From: Thinopyrum elongatum | Lineage: Eukaryota; Streptophyta; Magnoliopsida; Poales; Poaceae | NCBI GenBank assembly: GCA_011799875.1 | Contig: CM022303.1 | Location: 68,193,446 to 68,257,445 of the forward strand | DNA length: 64,000 nt | Direction of reading: 5' to 3' | Shown here: positions 19,886-29,936 of the stretch, piece by piece | Layout: the number at the start of each line of letters is the position of its first letter | Position numbering within the stretch: the stretch's first letter is position 1 | Notes under the pieces: model-generated | What the model was told of the DNA's origin: nothing | What the model saw: only the letters and a program-made list of their open reading frames with translations | Database searches by the model: none | Position numbers and translations under genes: made by a program

Positions 19886-20868
19886 GATGTACCCATAGTT
19901 GGCGGTAATTTTATTTTGTTTTCATGTTTGAAATTTTCATGCTTCCATCTAAGACTAAAATTGCACTCTCTGCAGTTTGTCCCAGCTTCATACACTCATG
20001 CTTCTAATTTGTGACCAATTTGCAACAGTCCTCTAGAAAAACTGCTTCCAATTTTAGTGCTTCCTACCTTAAAAAATGTGACCGATTCTGACCAATTTGT
20101 CAACCTCATCTCTTAATCGCTTACAATAGGTTAAGATTTGTGTGGCGGCAACACAACAGATGCATCCACATAATGGCACCAAGCTTACTAATGACAATGT
20201 CATGTGCCATATAGTTGAGTGTCCATATTTCGTGCTTCCTAAATTCTTGATGCCATCAGTGACTAAATATACTTTTGTTAGTTCTCATCTATTGCTTCTG
20301 TACAACTAATTTCCATGGTTCCACCACACAACGAATGTATCACCTTATTTCCTTCTAACACTTCTTTCAAAAATGCTAACACGTTACATTCTGTATGTTC
20401 TCAGGCCAGACCAATCGTCTGTTGTTGATTATGTTTTATCCCATGCATGTAATGTTGTAGCAAATCCTGTTGTAACCTCCCATAACCCTTCCCTAATTTC
20501 TCCGGCCGGTCCTCCCTCCTCGAATAAATCTGCTGCGAGGGGAGGCTCATTAGCATGGCGGAGAAGGTTGCTGTCGTAGGTACCTAGATGTCTTCTTTTC
20601 ATCGCAACGATGACAAGACCCTCACTGCCCTGTACGAGATCTTCCCTTACCTGTCATCTCCGCTGCTAGCTTATGGTTCCTTTATGTTCAGCTTGATCTT
20701 GCAGATCAAATTTCAATGCTCCATATGGGTCCGGTTGAGATCATACTGATGATGACAATTCTGAATTGTAGTTCATATGCTTCTCCTGTTTAAATAGTTG
20801 CTTCCATGAAAACTGCTTCGTCTTTTTGCATTTTTTTATACACATTGTCTTGTAAACATTCTAGAGAT
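19886..20868. other. Tract rich in TGCTTC words, left part
   Basis: TGCTTC occurs about nine times in under 1 kb (e.g. near 19940, 20000, 20043, 20060, 20235, 20295, 20780, 20800, 20815). The same bias continues at 34040-35110 on the other side of the 13-kb Gypsy element and at 15910-16020 before the CACTA, so this was one continuous tract. No gene is recognised. Confidence 0.5.
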
Positions 20869-22350
20869 CCCCCTGTAACACCGCATGTATTAAGCTACAG
20901 TAATCACCTTTTTTATTATGCCATGTCATCATGATCAACAGTGCTTAATCATCATTAGTATCATATCTCTTTTCAAATTTAAATTCAAATGAAAATTCAA
21001 ATTAAAAGTGAAAATAATTTTTTTTTCAAACCAGAAATTAAAATTTTCATGAAATAGCAAATAATTTGGAGGCAATGATAAAATTGTAACCAACCTTATT
21101 GAAATTGGATAAGTGACTTAAACATCCTCAAACAGTGGCTGAAAACAATATTTAATAACATATTAATTAATATAATATAAATATGAAATGATAAATACCC
21201 GAAACTAATTTTTGGTGATAGGATATGTTGCACTGTGATTTATGGACCAGGTCACATATTTTACGAAATTCATTTGTGTGCCAAACTTTTTGCAAAACAG
21301 AAAAGAAATAAAATAAAAAAATAAAAACAGAACCCCCCCCCCCCAAACTGGGCTTCGGCCCAGTAGGCCACCAGGCCGCCAGGCCGGCCCAGTCACCATC
21401 TACTAACCCCCTCCCACCAGGCCGAACCCTAACCGTACCACTACTCCCCCCCCCCCCCCTCGCTCTCCCTGACCCTCTCCCCCTCCCGATCCGCTCTGGA
21501 TCGGGACCGAGCCCTGCAGCGCTAGTCGTCTCCGGCGCCGCCCCGCCATCGCCGCCTCGACCTCGTCGCCACGCCGTCCCCGACTTCCGCCTCACCGGCC
21601 CCCATCGAGCCTCGATGCCCCCTGGTCATCTACATCGCCGGTGAGGCCCTGGGCCACTCTCCCCCCTCTGCACCTTCTCTCCCTCCGCGTCCGCCACGAC
21701 GTCGCCCCGTCGCCGCGCTCGCGCTCATCGCGTCGACCGCGCCCCTGCCCGCACTCACCCCGAGCAGCGCCGCCTTCGACCGCGCCCCGTGTGCGCGCAG
21801 TCGCACCCCAGCCATGCGCTGGCCTCACTCACCGCCGTCGCCCAGTCCGGTCCGAGCTCGCCTCGTCGTGGCCTCCCTTCAGTCGCTGCTGCGCTCTGCG
21901 GCTGCGCTCCCCGCCCACACCGCCCCATGGCCCGCTCTGCTTCGGCAACCGTGCGCTCGCCGCCCGTGCCCGGGTCGTGGCCGCCACGGCCTCGCTCGAC
22001 CCTGCAGTCGCTGCTGCCCTCCGCCACCTGCTGTCGCAGCCGCTGCTGCATCGCTCCGCCGCCCTGCGCCACTCCTGCCGGCCGCACCTCGCCGGCGCCG
22101 AACGCCGAGCCCCACCCCGCGGCTGGCCTGGGCCAGCGCCTGCGCCTGTTTGGCCTCCCGGGCCACTGACCACTGGGCCCTGCCCCCTGGCCCTATGATA
22201 GAGGGGCCCCACGCCCGAGAACGTTTAATTAAAAAAAAGAAAAAGGAAAAGGAATTAAGAAGAAAAATAATTAAAAAGTAAATAAAAATGAAATTAATAA
22301 AATCAATAATTAATTAATTAATTAATTAGTGAATTAATTAAGTTAATTAA

Positions 22351-22432
22351 CTCTGTTTAGTTAATCTAATTAATTAGTTAGTTTAATTAAACAGTAATTA
22401 GATTAGTTAAACCCTAATTAAACTAAACAGAG
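22351..22432. repeat. Inverted repeat in the TTAA-rich part of the LTR
   Basis: CTCTGTTTAGTT at 22351-22362 pairs with AACTAAACAGAG at 22421-22432 across 58 AT-rich bases. The 3' LTR has the same pair with one change (ending CAGTG). Confidence 0.7.
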
Positions 22433-22488
22433 TATGACAGGTGGGAGCCACACGTCAGTTTGACTAGGTCAACTGTACTGTTGACTGC

Positions 22489-22518
22489 TGACGTCAGCAT
22501 GATGTCATGCTGACGTCA
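22489..22518. promoter_or_regulatory. Near-perfect 30-bp palindrome with two TGACGTCA sites
   Basis: Two TGACGTCA boxes, the C-box/CRE-type site of plant bZIP factors, lie at 22489-22496 and 22511-22518 in 14-bp inverted arms around TG. W-box cores (TTGAC or GTCAA) occur just upstream at about 22459-22484. The 3' LTR repeats the arrangement near 31526-31555. The related LTR at 57288 has a different but still perfect palindrome in the same place. Confidence 0.7.
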
Positions 22519-22913
22519 TCTGGTACTATTTTGGATAATGCTGGATTAAATGATTAATAAATTCCAGAAAATAATTAAATGTTTAGAAAATCATAGAAAA
22601 GAAACCGTAACTCGGATCGAAAAACTTTGTACATGAAAGTTGCTCAGAACGACGAGACGAATTTGGATACGCAGTCCGTTCGTCCGTCACACGTCCCTAA
22701 CTATCTGAACATGCAACCGTCCCCCCCCACTCCGGTTCGTCTGTCCGAAAACGTCAAACACCGGGAATACTTCTCCGGATGCTTCCCCCCCCTTCGCCGG
22801 CATCACCTAGTACCACGTTAGAACATACCTAGCCCCGCGTATTGCCTCGTTATGTTTGTGATATTTTGTTTGCTCCGTATTTACTGTTTCTTCTCCCCCT
22901 TCTCTCTCGGTAG

Positions 22914-24640
22914 ACCCCGAGACCGACGTCGTCCCCGAGACCGACGCAGCTCAGGAGCCCGACGCCACCGTTGACGACCTTGCCTTTGCCGCCGAGCAAC
23001 CAGGCAAGCACCCCCTTTTGAGCATACCGATATCGTCTATTCTTTCTCTCTCATGCTTGCATTAGAAATTGCTGCTGCTACGGTTTAACCTATTCTGATG
23101 CATACCCTGTTTATTGTAACCTGCTATTGATACCTTACCTGCTTATCCTAAACTGTCTAGTATAGGCTGGGTAGAGACCTATCAGTGACCCCACTTATCC
23201 CGACTGCCCCGCTGGATTATCAGAAGACCCGATCAACGGGATTGAAGACCAGGCCCCAGCACCGCACATCACCCCCTTGAGTTGTAACGACACTGCAGCG
23301 TTACTATCGATGTTAACTCTGTAGAGTAGCTATTCGGTCGTGGTCATCGAGGGTGATTCCTCCTTCTCAACTTCCGATACGACCCTGTCGTGCAACACAT
23401 CAAGTGTGAACCCATTGAGGGTGATTCCTCCGAGTTCACCTTGACGGATACATCAAGTAGGAATCTAACGAGGGTGATACCTTGGATTCCCCTGATTGTT
23501 ATTGACACACGGATACTTGGACTTTACACTGTTACTTGGAAAGGCGGGTCGACCCTGAGGGGTACCCGTGTGTGATGTGAAGACGGGTTGCCTGGATGGT
23601 GCCCGAGTGATGAATACGAGGCGTGGCCGAGCATTCTTGGCCCTTGCTGCAAGTCCTCGAGACGGGGCGACGGAGTCACATCGGTCGTGAGTCTCTGCTC
23701 GTTACCGCACCCCCAAGGTACTAACGATTTGGATATTTGATTCGAGTGGGCCTTTGGCCCGATAGCACTAACCATCACGCGGGAATAAATATGGGTACTC
23801 TACATCGTGGCATCAGCCGAAAGCTCTGTCAAACGTCCAGTACAGCATTGTGGCCGGGTCGGATCGTGTCGTTGGCGCTGGTATCCACCCTGCTCGCAAC
23901 GACCCGGAGTGCACAGGGCGTCGGCCCAAGACCCCTGAGTGCTTAGGATGTAGACCGGCGGGGACCTCTCTGCTGAGTTCTAGGTAGGGTTGCGGTGTGT
24001 CGTTTGGCCGAGGCCGGGCATGACCCAGAAAGTGTGTCTGGCCGGAGTAAAGCGAGCGTGGTGGGTAAGTTGGTGTACCCCTGCAGGGAAGAACTAATCT
24101 ATGCATAGCCGGATCCTCGGTAACGGACACTCGGAGTTGTATCCCGATCGATACAACTAGAATTGGATACTATGGCTTTGGGATTGCTTCTCGCAGGGAG
24201 TCGAGAAGGGATCTCAGGACGAGGTTGACGACTGTATGGTTCTGGGATTGCTTTCTCGCAGGGAGTCGAGAAAGGATCTCTGGGTGAGGATGAGACTTAA
24301 TGATACTACTAACTTATACTGTACTAATCTACACTCTTCTAATGCTGCAAGACCTCTGAAGATGCTAGTCTTCGACAGGACTAGGCCTTCTCTCTATTCT
24401 GGCATTTCTGCAGCCCAGTCCACATATATAGCCTCCCCTTGATAATGTTGCATATGTAGTGTAGATCCTTGCTTGCTGAGTACTTCGGAGTACTCTCGGT
24501 TGCTTTGCTTTCTTTTTCTCCCCATATCAGTTTGTCGTGCAACCAGATGACGGAGCCCCTAAGACAGCTGCACCCGCCGACGATCGCTACTACTACCCGA
24601 GGGTGGATACTACTACGAGCTGACCGACGATCAGGAGTAG
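22914..24640 (+). other. Putative spliced small reading frame inside the 5' LTR
   Basis: Acceptor CTCGGTAG precedes an open segment (22914-23003) reading PETDVVPETDAAQEPDATVD and DLAFAAEQP. It ends CAACCAG|GC, a weak donor. A second segment after GTGCAACCAG (from 24547) continues in phase as DDGAPKTAAPADDRYYYP and then meets TGA at 24621 because of a one-base deletion; the frame of the related LTR would reach TAG at 24638. The acidic, Pro/Ala-rich, Tyr-ending product resembles nothing that I can name. The first exon and start codon are unresolved. It may be a real LTR-encoded peptide or a fossil exon structure. Confidence 0.4.
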
Positions 24641-24942
24641 GTTCGAAGGGTCCCAGGCAGGAGGCCTGCGCCTTTCGATCGTAGCTTTTGTTTTGTCCCG
24701 CCTTTCTAGAGGCTTATCTATTTCTGTTTCATATCTGTACTCAGATATCTGATGCTTCCGCTGACACTTGTATGCGAGCTTATGTATTCAAGCCCTCGAG
24801 GCCCCTGGCTTGTAATATAAAGCTTGTATTACTTTATTTATGTTTTAGAGTTGTGTCGTGATATCTTCCCGTGAGTCCTTAGGCTTGATCGTGTGCATTT
24901 GCGTGTATGATTAGTGCACGATTGAGCCGAGGGCGTTACAAG

Positions 24943-24955
24943 TTGGTATCAGAGC
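24943..24955 (+). promoter_or_regulatory. Primer-binding site, initiator-Met tRNA
   Basis: TTGGTATCAGAGC begins two bases after the LTR and is the standard plant Met PBS. Confidence 0.9.
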
Positions 24956-25559
24956 CGACTGACTGTAGGAACCCCCTTTCCAACTCCTTGGCCGAAGTTG
25001 AGTCTAGTGGTCCAAAACTAATTTACTAACTTGGTCGTGTGGCTTATGGGCCCACGTCACCAATTGGGTGGTATTAGGATCTTTTACTCCTCGACCTTTA
25101 CTATGGGACTCTGATCTCTCTTCTATTCGGGTTAAAATTTTACTAACTCCAACATTAGGTTCTCGTGATCACATCCACCCAATGTTCTGAAAATTTCCCC
25201 TCCTTTCTTCAAGATTGTGGGCCAGGTTCTACTTGCAGGATCCTTTTATCGAAGGCACCCTGTATTGTCACTTGCAGATTCCTCGCCCCAGCAGTTTTCT
25301 CCGACGTTGTTGTAGCCTTTGCTATGTCACGTTGTGTACTTCCTTACCGCATGCCTGCGCGCCACCTAGTTTGTCTAGCTGCGAGCATTCTCGGGCGCGT
25401 ACTATCCGTTTGAATCCAACTCTGTGCATGGATTGGTATGTCTTTAACGACTACTATCTTATATCTAATGCCCTTCTTCTTCCTTTCTCGTGTTACATCA
25501 TGAATAACTCCGTACACATGCAATTGTTATTTCTAAACTGCCCCTATTGATTTGGCAGG
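24956..25559 (+). other. Leader between PBS and gag
   Basis: This is untranslated leader, closely similar over its first 450 bases to 61306-61760 of the coding-free relative. It would carry packaging signals. Confidence 0.6.
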
Positions 25560-26201
25560 ATGGCTGACGATACTCCACCTAAACCTTATATTGCTGCAAT
25601 GATGCAGCAGTTTGAACTGAATCGTCAGGTTATGACCGGAATATTGGCTCAGTTCCCAAACCAGAATGCTCATCAACAGCCTACCCCAATAACTCTGCAA
25701 GAATTTGTGCACCTCAACCCGTCTGTTTTCCGCAACCCCACCAATCCTATGGATGCTGATGACTGGCTTCGTGACGTCCTGTTTGAGATGCAGTCAGCTA
25801 ATGTTTCCCCTGACAGTTACGTCACTTTTGCGACATTCCATTTAAAGGGTCCCGCCGCCCAATGGTGGGAAAGCCACAAGGGTAAGTTGCCTGCAGAGAC
25901 TGTAACCACTTGGCAGGAATTTCAGTCAGCTTTTCGTTCACGGTACATTCCTCAAGGTCTGATGGACCAGAAGAAGCAGGAGTTCCGCAAACTCTCGCAG
26001 GGTACAATGACTGTGGATGAATATCAGAGGAAATTTCTTGAATTGTCCCGCTATGCTGAAGATGACGTCTGCATTGACGCACGCAAGCAGGAGAAATTCC
26101 GTGAAGGACTACGTACTAATATAAACCTTGCCTTGCTGTCCATGATTCCACAGACTTCGCAACGCTTGTCAGCCAATCTTTCCAAGTTGAAACTGCTCTG
26201 A
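25560..26201 (+). pseudogene. Gypsy gag, N-terminal and central part, frameshifted
   Basis: The ATG opens MADDTPPKPYIAAMMQQFEL. The Retrotrans_gag core spans residues 60-165, with DADDWLRDVLFEM, LKGPAAQWWESHKG, WQEFQSAFRSRYIP and GTMTVDEYQRKFLELSRYAE. Gag assembles the virus-like particle that encloses the RNA. At about 26150, after MIP, an indel shifts the frame; the true continuation (DFATLVSQSFQVETALTKYQ) is in another frame up to protease. The product from this frame ends KLKLL, about 210 residues. Confidence 0.88.
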
Positions 26202-26632
26202 CAAAGTACCAGGAGTCGCTCAAGCGTACTCGAGATGTTGGCTCATCCTCGGGTCAGCCTGTTCCGAAACGTCAAATCTGGATTTCCCACAATGTTTACC
26301 ACCGACCTGCTCCAACACCAAGGCCGTCATATGTTGCACCTCGTCCACCTTCACCGCCGAAACAGCTAACTGTTCCTGATGGACCGCCTAATGCTATGGC
26401 TTCTCCTCAGGTTGCACCACGTCCTCCTATTGGTCGTAAGAAGAATTGTCGAAACCGCCGATACAGAAACCGTAATGTCATACCATCTACTGTTGTACTT
26501 GGCCATGCCAATCATGTCAATGCTGAAAAGGCTCAGAAGGAACCGACTATCGTGCTGGGAACACTCTCTGTGAATTCAGTGCCAGCTTCTGTTCTTTTTT
26601 ATTCAGGTGCATCACATTCCTTCGTGTCCTAG
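26153..26632 (+). pseudogene. Gag tail and protease start in the shifted frame
   Basis: It reads DFATLVSQSFQVETALTKYQ through a Pro-rich linker and a basic stretch (GRKKNCRNRRYRNRN) to the protease active-site region. No CCHC zinc knuckle is present, although this is where it would sit, so a small deletion is likely. The protease motif reads LFYSGASHSFVS where the family has LF-D-SGASHSF. The catalytic Asp codon has become TAT, and TAG follows FVS at 26630. Protease is therefore doubly dead. Confidence 0.75.
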
Positions 26633-26644
26633 CAATTTGCACAA

Positions 26645-28690
26645 TTGCATGGGTTACCTATGAGCTCATTACCCACTCCTTTAGAAATCATCACTCCCCG
26701 TTCCCGGTGGCAAACCAAAATGGTAAGTCACAACAATCAGATCAGAATTGAAGGGTTGATGTTCTCTGCTTCCCTTATTGCCCTTGGACCTTCCGACATA
26801 GACATCATTCTCGGTATGGACTGGTTGACCGCCCACAATGCTTTGATTGACTGTGCCGCTAAGAAAGTCCAACTTACCCATCCTTCTGGCCAGACAGTCA
26901 GATACTCAGCCCGAACAGTTCAGAATGCCGAGACTCAGATATATGTTCTGAATGCATTGAATGCTTCACCTCTTGAAGGCATCGAGAACGTTCCAGTTGT
27001 TCGTGATTTTCAAGATGTCTTTCTAGAAGAACTTCCAGGAATACCCCCTGCTAGAGCTGTCGAGTTTGTCATCGACTTGAAACCAGGCACAACTCCTATT
27101 GCGAAGCGTCCTTATAAGATGCCTCCGCACCACCTTCTTGAACTTAAGGAGGAAATCGACAAGCCACTTAAGAAGGGTTTCATCCGCCCCCGTTCCTTTG
27201 CTTGGGGAGCACATTCACTCTTCGTTAAGAAGAAGAATGGAACTAACCGATTGGTTCAGGACTATCGGCCCATTAACCAAGCCACAATCCAGAACAATTA
27301 TCCGCTTCCTCAGATCAATGATTTGTATGATCAACTTGTTGGATCATCGGTGTTTTCTAAACTCGACTTGAGGTTGGGTTATCATCAGATCCGTGTTCGT
27401 GAAGAGGATATTACCAAGACTGCATTTGTTACTTGCTATGGCTCCTACGAGTACACTGTCATGTCATTTGGCTTAACAAATGCTCCAGCCACATTCTCCC
27501 GTCTAATGAATTACATCTTCATGGATTATCTCGACAAATTCGTCGTGGTATATCTGGATGATATTCTGGTTTATTCAAAGAATAAAGAAGAACATGCTGA
27601 ACAACTCCGTCTTGTACTGGAAAGGCTCCGAGAACACCAGTTGTATGCCAAATACTCCAAATGTGAATTCTGGCTTTCTGAAGTAACCTACCTTGGTCAT
27701 GTGATTTCCAAGGATGGAATTGCTGTTAACCCGGAGCGGGTTCAGGCTATTCTTGACTGGACTCCTCCAAAGAACGTCAAGCAAGTGAGAAGTTTTCTCG
27801 GCCTTGCAAGCTATTGCCGTCGATTTGTCGAGAACTTTTCCAAGATTGCTAAGCCTTCGACTGATCTGCTTCACAAGAGCGTTAAGTTTGAGTGGACAGA
27901 AAAATGTCAGGAAAGCTTTCAAACACTCAAAGACAAGCTGACAACTGCCCCAATGCTTGCTCCTCCAGATTCTCGCAAAGACTTCGTGATTTATTGTGAC
28001 GCATCCCGTGAAGGATTAGGCTGTGTCCTAATGCAAGAGCTTAAAGTGATTGCTTATGGCTCTCGTCAGTTGCGCCCACATGAAGAGAATTATCCGGTAC
28101 ATGATCTAGAACTAGCTGCTGTCATTTATGCACTGCAGTTGTGGCGACATTACCTTCTCGGTAATCGTTGCGAGATATACACGGATCATAAAAGTCTGAA
28201 GTACTTATTCACTCAGCCATCTCTAAACCTCCGTCAACAAAGATGGATGGAGGCCATTGCGGACTATGATTTGGGTATTTCCTATACCCCTGGCAAGGCT
28301 AACGTGATGGCTGATGCCTTAAGCCGCAAGTCCTATTGCGACAACATCATGGTTAGGCGAGCTCAACCTCGTCTTTTTGAAGAACTGCGCAAGCTGAATC
28401 TGTGTATTGTTTCACAGGGTTCTCTTAATAACCTTGTGATACAACCAGATCCTGAGAAGGCTATTAAGAATGCGCGAGCTAAAGATGCTGAAATTGATCT
28501 GATGAAGAAAGACCTTCACCTAGAAAAGTACAGGGATTTCTCGCTGTCTGAAGATGGAACCTTGTATTTCAGAAACCGCATTGTGGTACCTCGCTTCGAG
28601 CTTATGACTGACAAGGTCATGAAGGAGGCACATGACACACCACTGTCGATTCATCCGGGTAGCACCAAGATGTATCATGATCTACGTTAA
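26645..28690 (+). pseudogene. Pol: protease end, reverse transcriptase, RNase H, integrase zinc finger
   Basis: An open frame of 681 codons continues the same frame after the stop at 26630. Residues 1-120 finish the protease fold (IILGMDWL). Reverse transcriptase spans about 130-420, with [32 protein letters not shown] and the catalytic YLDDILVYS at about 303-311. RNase H spans about 445-560, with [34 protein letters not shown] and [13 protein letters not shown] supplying its acidic residues. The integrase zinc finger begins with the HH pair in [12 protein letters not shown] and is interrupted by TAA at 28688. RT and RNase H motifs look intact; the stop separates them from integrase. Confidence 0.92.
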
Positions 28691-29890
28691 AGGTACTAGT
28701 GGTCTAGAATGAAGCAAGATATTGCTCGATATGTTGCTGAATGTGACGTGTGTCGTCGTGTTAAAGCAGAACATCAGAAGCCTGCTGGAATTCTGCAACC
28801 GTTACCTATTCCTTTATGGAAATGGGATAAGGTTTAGATGGATTTCATTACAGGACTTCCCAGGTCACAGAAGGGTCACGATGCTATTCTTGTCGTCGTC
28901 GACCAACTCTCCAAAGTTGCACACTTTCTGCCTGTCAAAGAGACGATCACTGCTAGTCAGTTAGCAGAATTATATATCTCGAGAATTGTTTCACTCCACG
29001 GTATTCCGAAAGAGATCAGTTCAGACCATGGCGGCCTTTTCACTTCAAAGTTCTGGGAAAGTTTCCAAGAAGCTATGGGAACTCATATTACCTGGAGTTC
29101 AGCTTATCATCCCCAATCCCATGGCCAAGTCGAACGAGTAAATAAAGTGCTTGAAGACATGCTTCGAGCTTGTGTTATATCGTTCGGTAACAAGTGGGAA
29201 GAATCTCTCCCGTATGCCGAGTTCTCTTATAACAACAGCTATCAAGCCAGCTTGAAAATGGCCCCCTTCGAAGTACTTTATGGACGTAAGTGTCGAACCC
29301 CTCTGAATTGGTCAGAAACTGGGGAACGACCGCTCGTGGGTCCGAATATTATTCAACACGCCGAAGAGCAAGTCCGTATTGTCCGTGAAAATCTCAAGGC
29401 GGCTCAGGACCGCCAGAAGAGCAACTATGATCGCAAACAATGGGGTTTGACTTATCAACCTGGTGATCAGGCTTATCTGCGAGTCACTCCTATGAAGGGC
29501 ACTCATCGCTTCGGAATCAAGGGCAAGTTATCTCCACGCTATATTGGTCCTTTTCGCATTGTTGCAAGACGTGGTCAGGTGGCATATAAATTGGAGTTGC
29601 CGCCGCAATTCTCTCATATCCACGATGTCTTCCATGTGTCGCAACTTCGTCGTTGCTTCAAGGAGTCTCTGCACCGAGCAATGGACCATGAAATGCTCAA
29701 ATTGCAAGATGATCTTTCTTATAAGGAGCATCCGATCCGCATTCTCGATGAAGCTGACCGTCGAACCCGTCAGAAGGTTACCAAGTTCCTCAAAGTGCAG
29801 TGGTCAAATCATACTGAAGATGAAGCCACTTGGGAACGCGAGGATATTCTTCGTGCGGAATACCCCGAACTTTTTCCTTCTACCTCTTAA
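28691..29890 (+). pseudogene. Pol: integrase with chromodomain-like C-terminus
   Basis: The same frame as RT continues after TAA 28688, completes the zinc finger (AECDVCRRVKAEH) and meets TAG at 28835. The longest piece, 28838-29890 (350 codons), starts MDFITGLPRSQKGHD. The catalytic residues are Asp2, Asp63 (SSDHGGLFTSKFW) and Glu99 (QVERVNKVLEDML), which is the D,D(35)E spacing. Later come YAEFSYNNSYQASLKMAPFE and FHVSQLRRC. The last 50 residues (HPIRILDEADRRTRQKV, VQWSNHTEDEATWEREDIL) match the chromodomain-like tail of chromoviruses, which guides insertion to chromatin. It ends with TAA just before the polypurine tract. The two upstream stops make it a pseudogene. Confidence 0.92.
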
Positions 29891-29922
29891 TTCTCAGGAC
29901 AAGAATTCTTGTTAGCGGAGGA

Positions 29923-29936
29923 GATTTGTAACACCC
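29923..29936 (+). promoter_or_regulatory. Polypurine tract
   Basis: AGCGGAGGAGATT abuts the 3' LTR at 29937. The relative at 62238-62251 has TAGTGGAGGAGATT in the same place. Confidence 0.8.

Larger units (their letters stand above)
20874..24940 (+). repeat. 5' LTR (4067 bp) of the Gypsy element
   Basis: Beyond promoter and polyadenylation functions, the LTR has a C-rich leader near 21440, a TTAA-rich fold-back (22290-22440), a bZIP-type palindrome (22489-22518), exon-like reading frames (22914-23003, 24547-24640), GAGGGTGATTCCTC repeats (23340-23490) and paired CTCGCAGGGAGTCGAGAA repeats (24190-24280). Confidence 0.92.

Noticed and set aside
21641..22281. Ala/Arg/Pro-rich frames in the 4-kb LTR (repeated at 30278-31274) as genes
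   Set aside because: They recur in both LTRs in several frames at once, as expected from GC-rich leader DNA, without conserved residues.
23340..23490. CRISPR-like array from regular GAGGGTGATTCCTC repeats
   Set aside because: Repeats are short and degenerate, lie within a plant LTR, and there are no cas genes.
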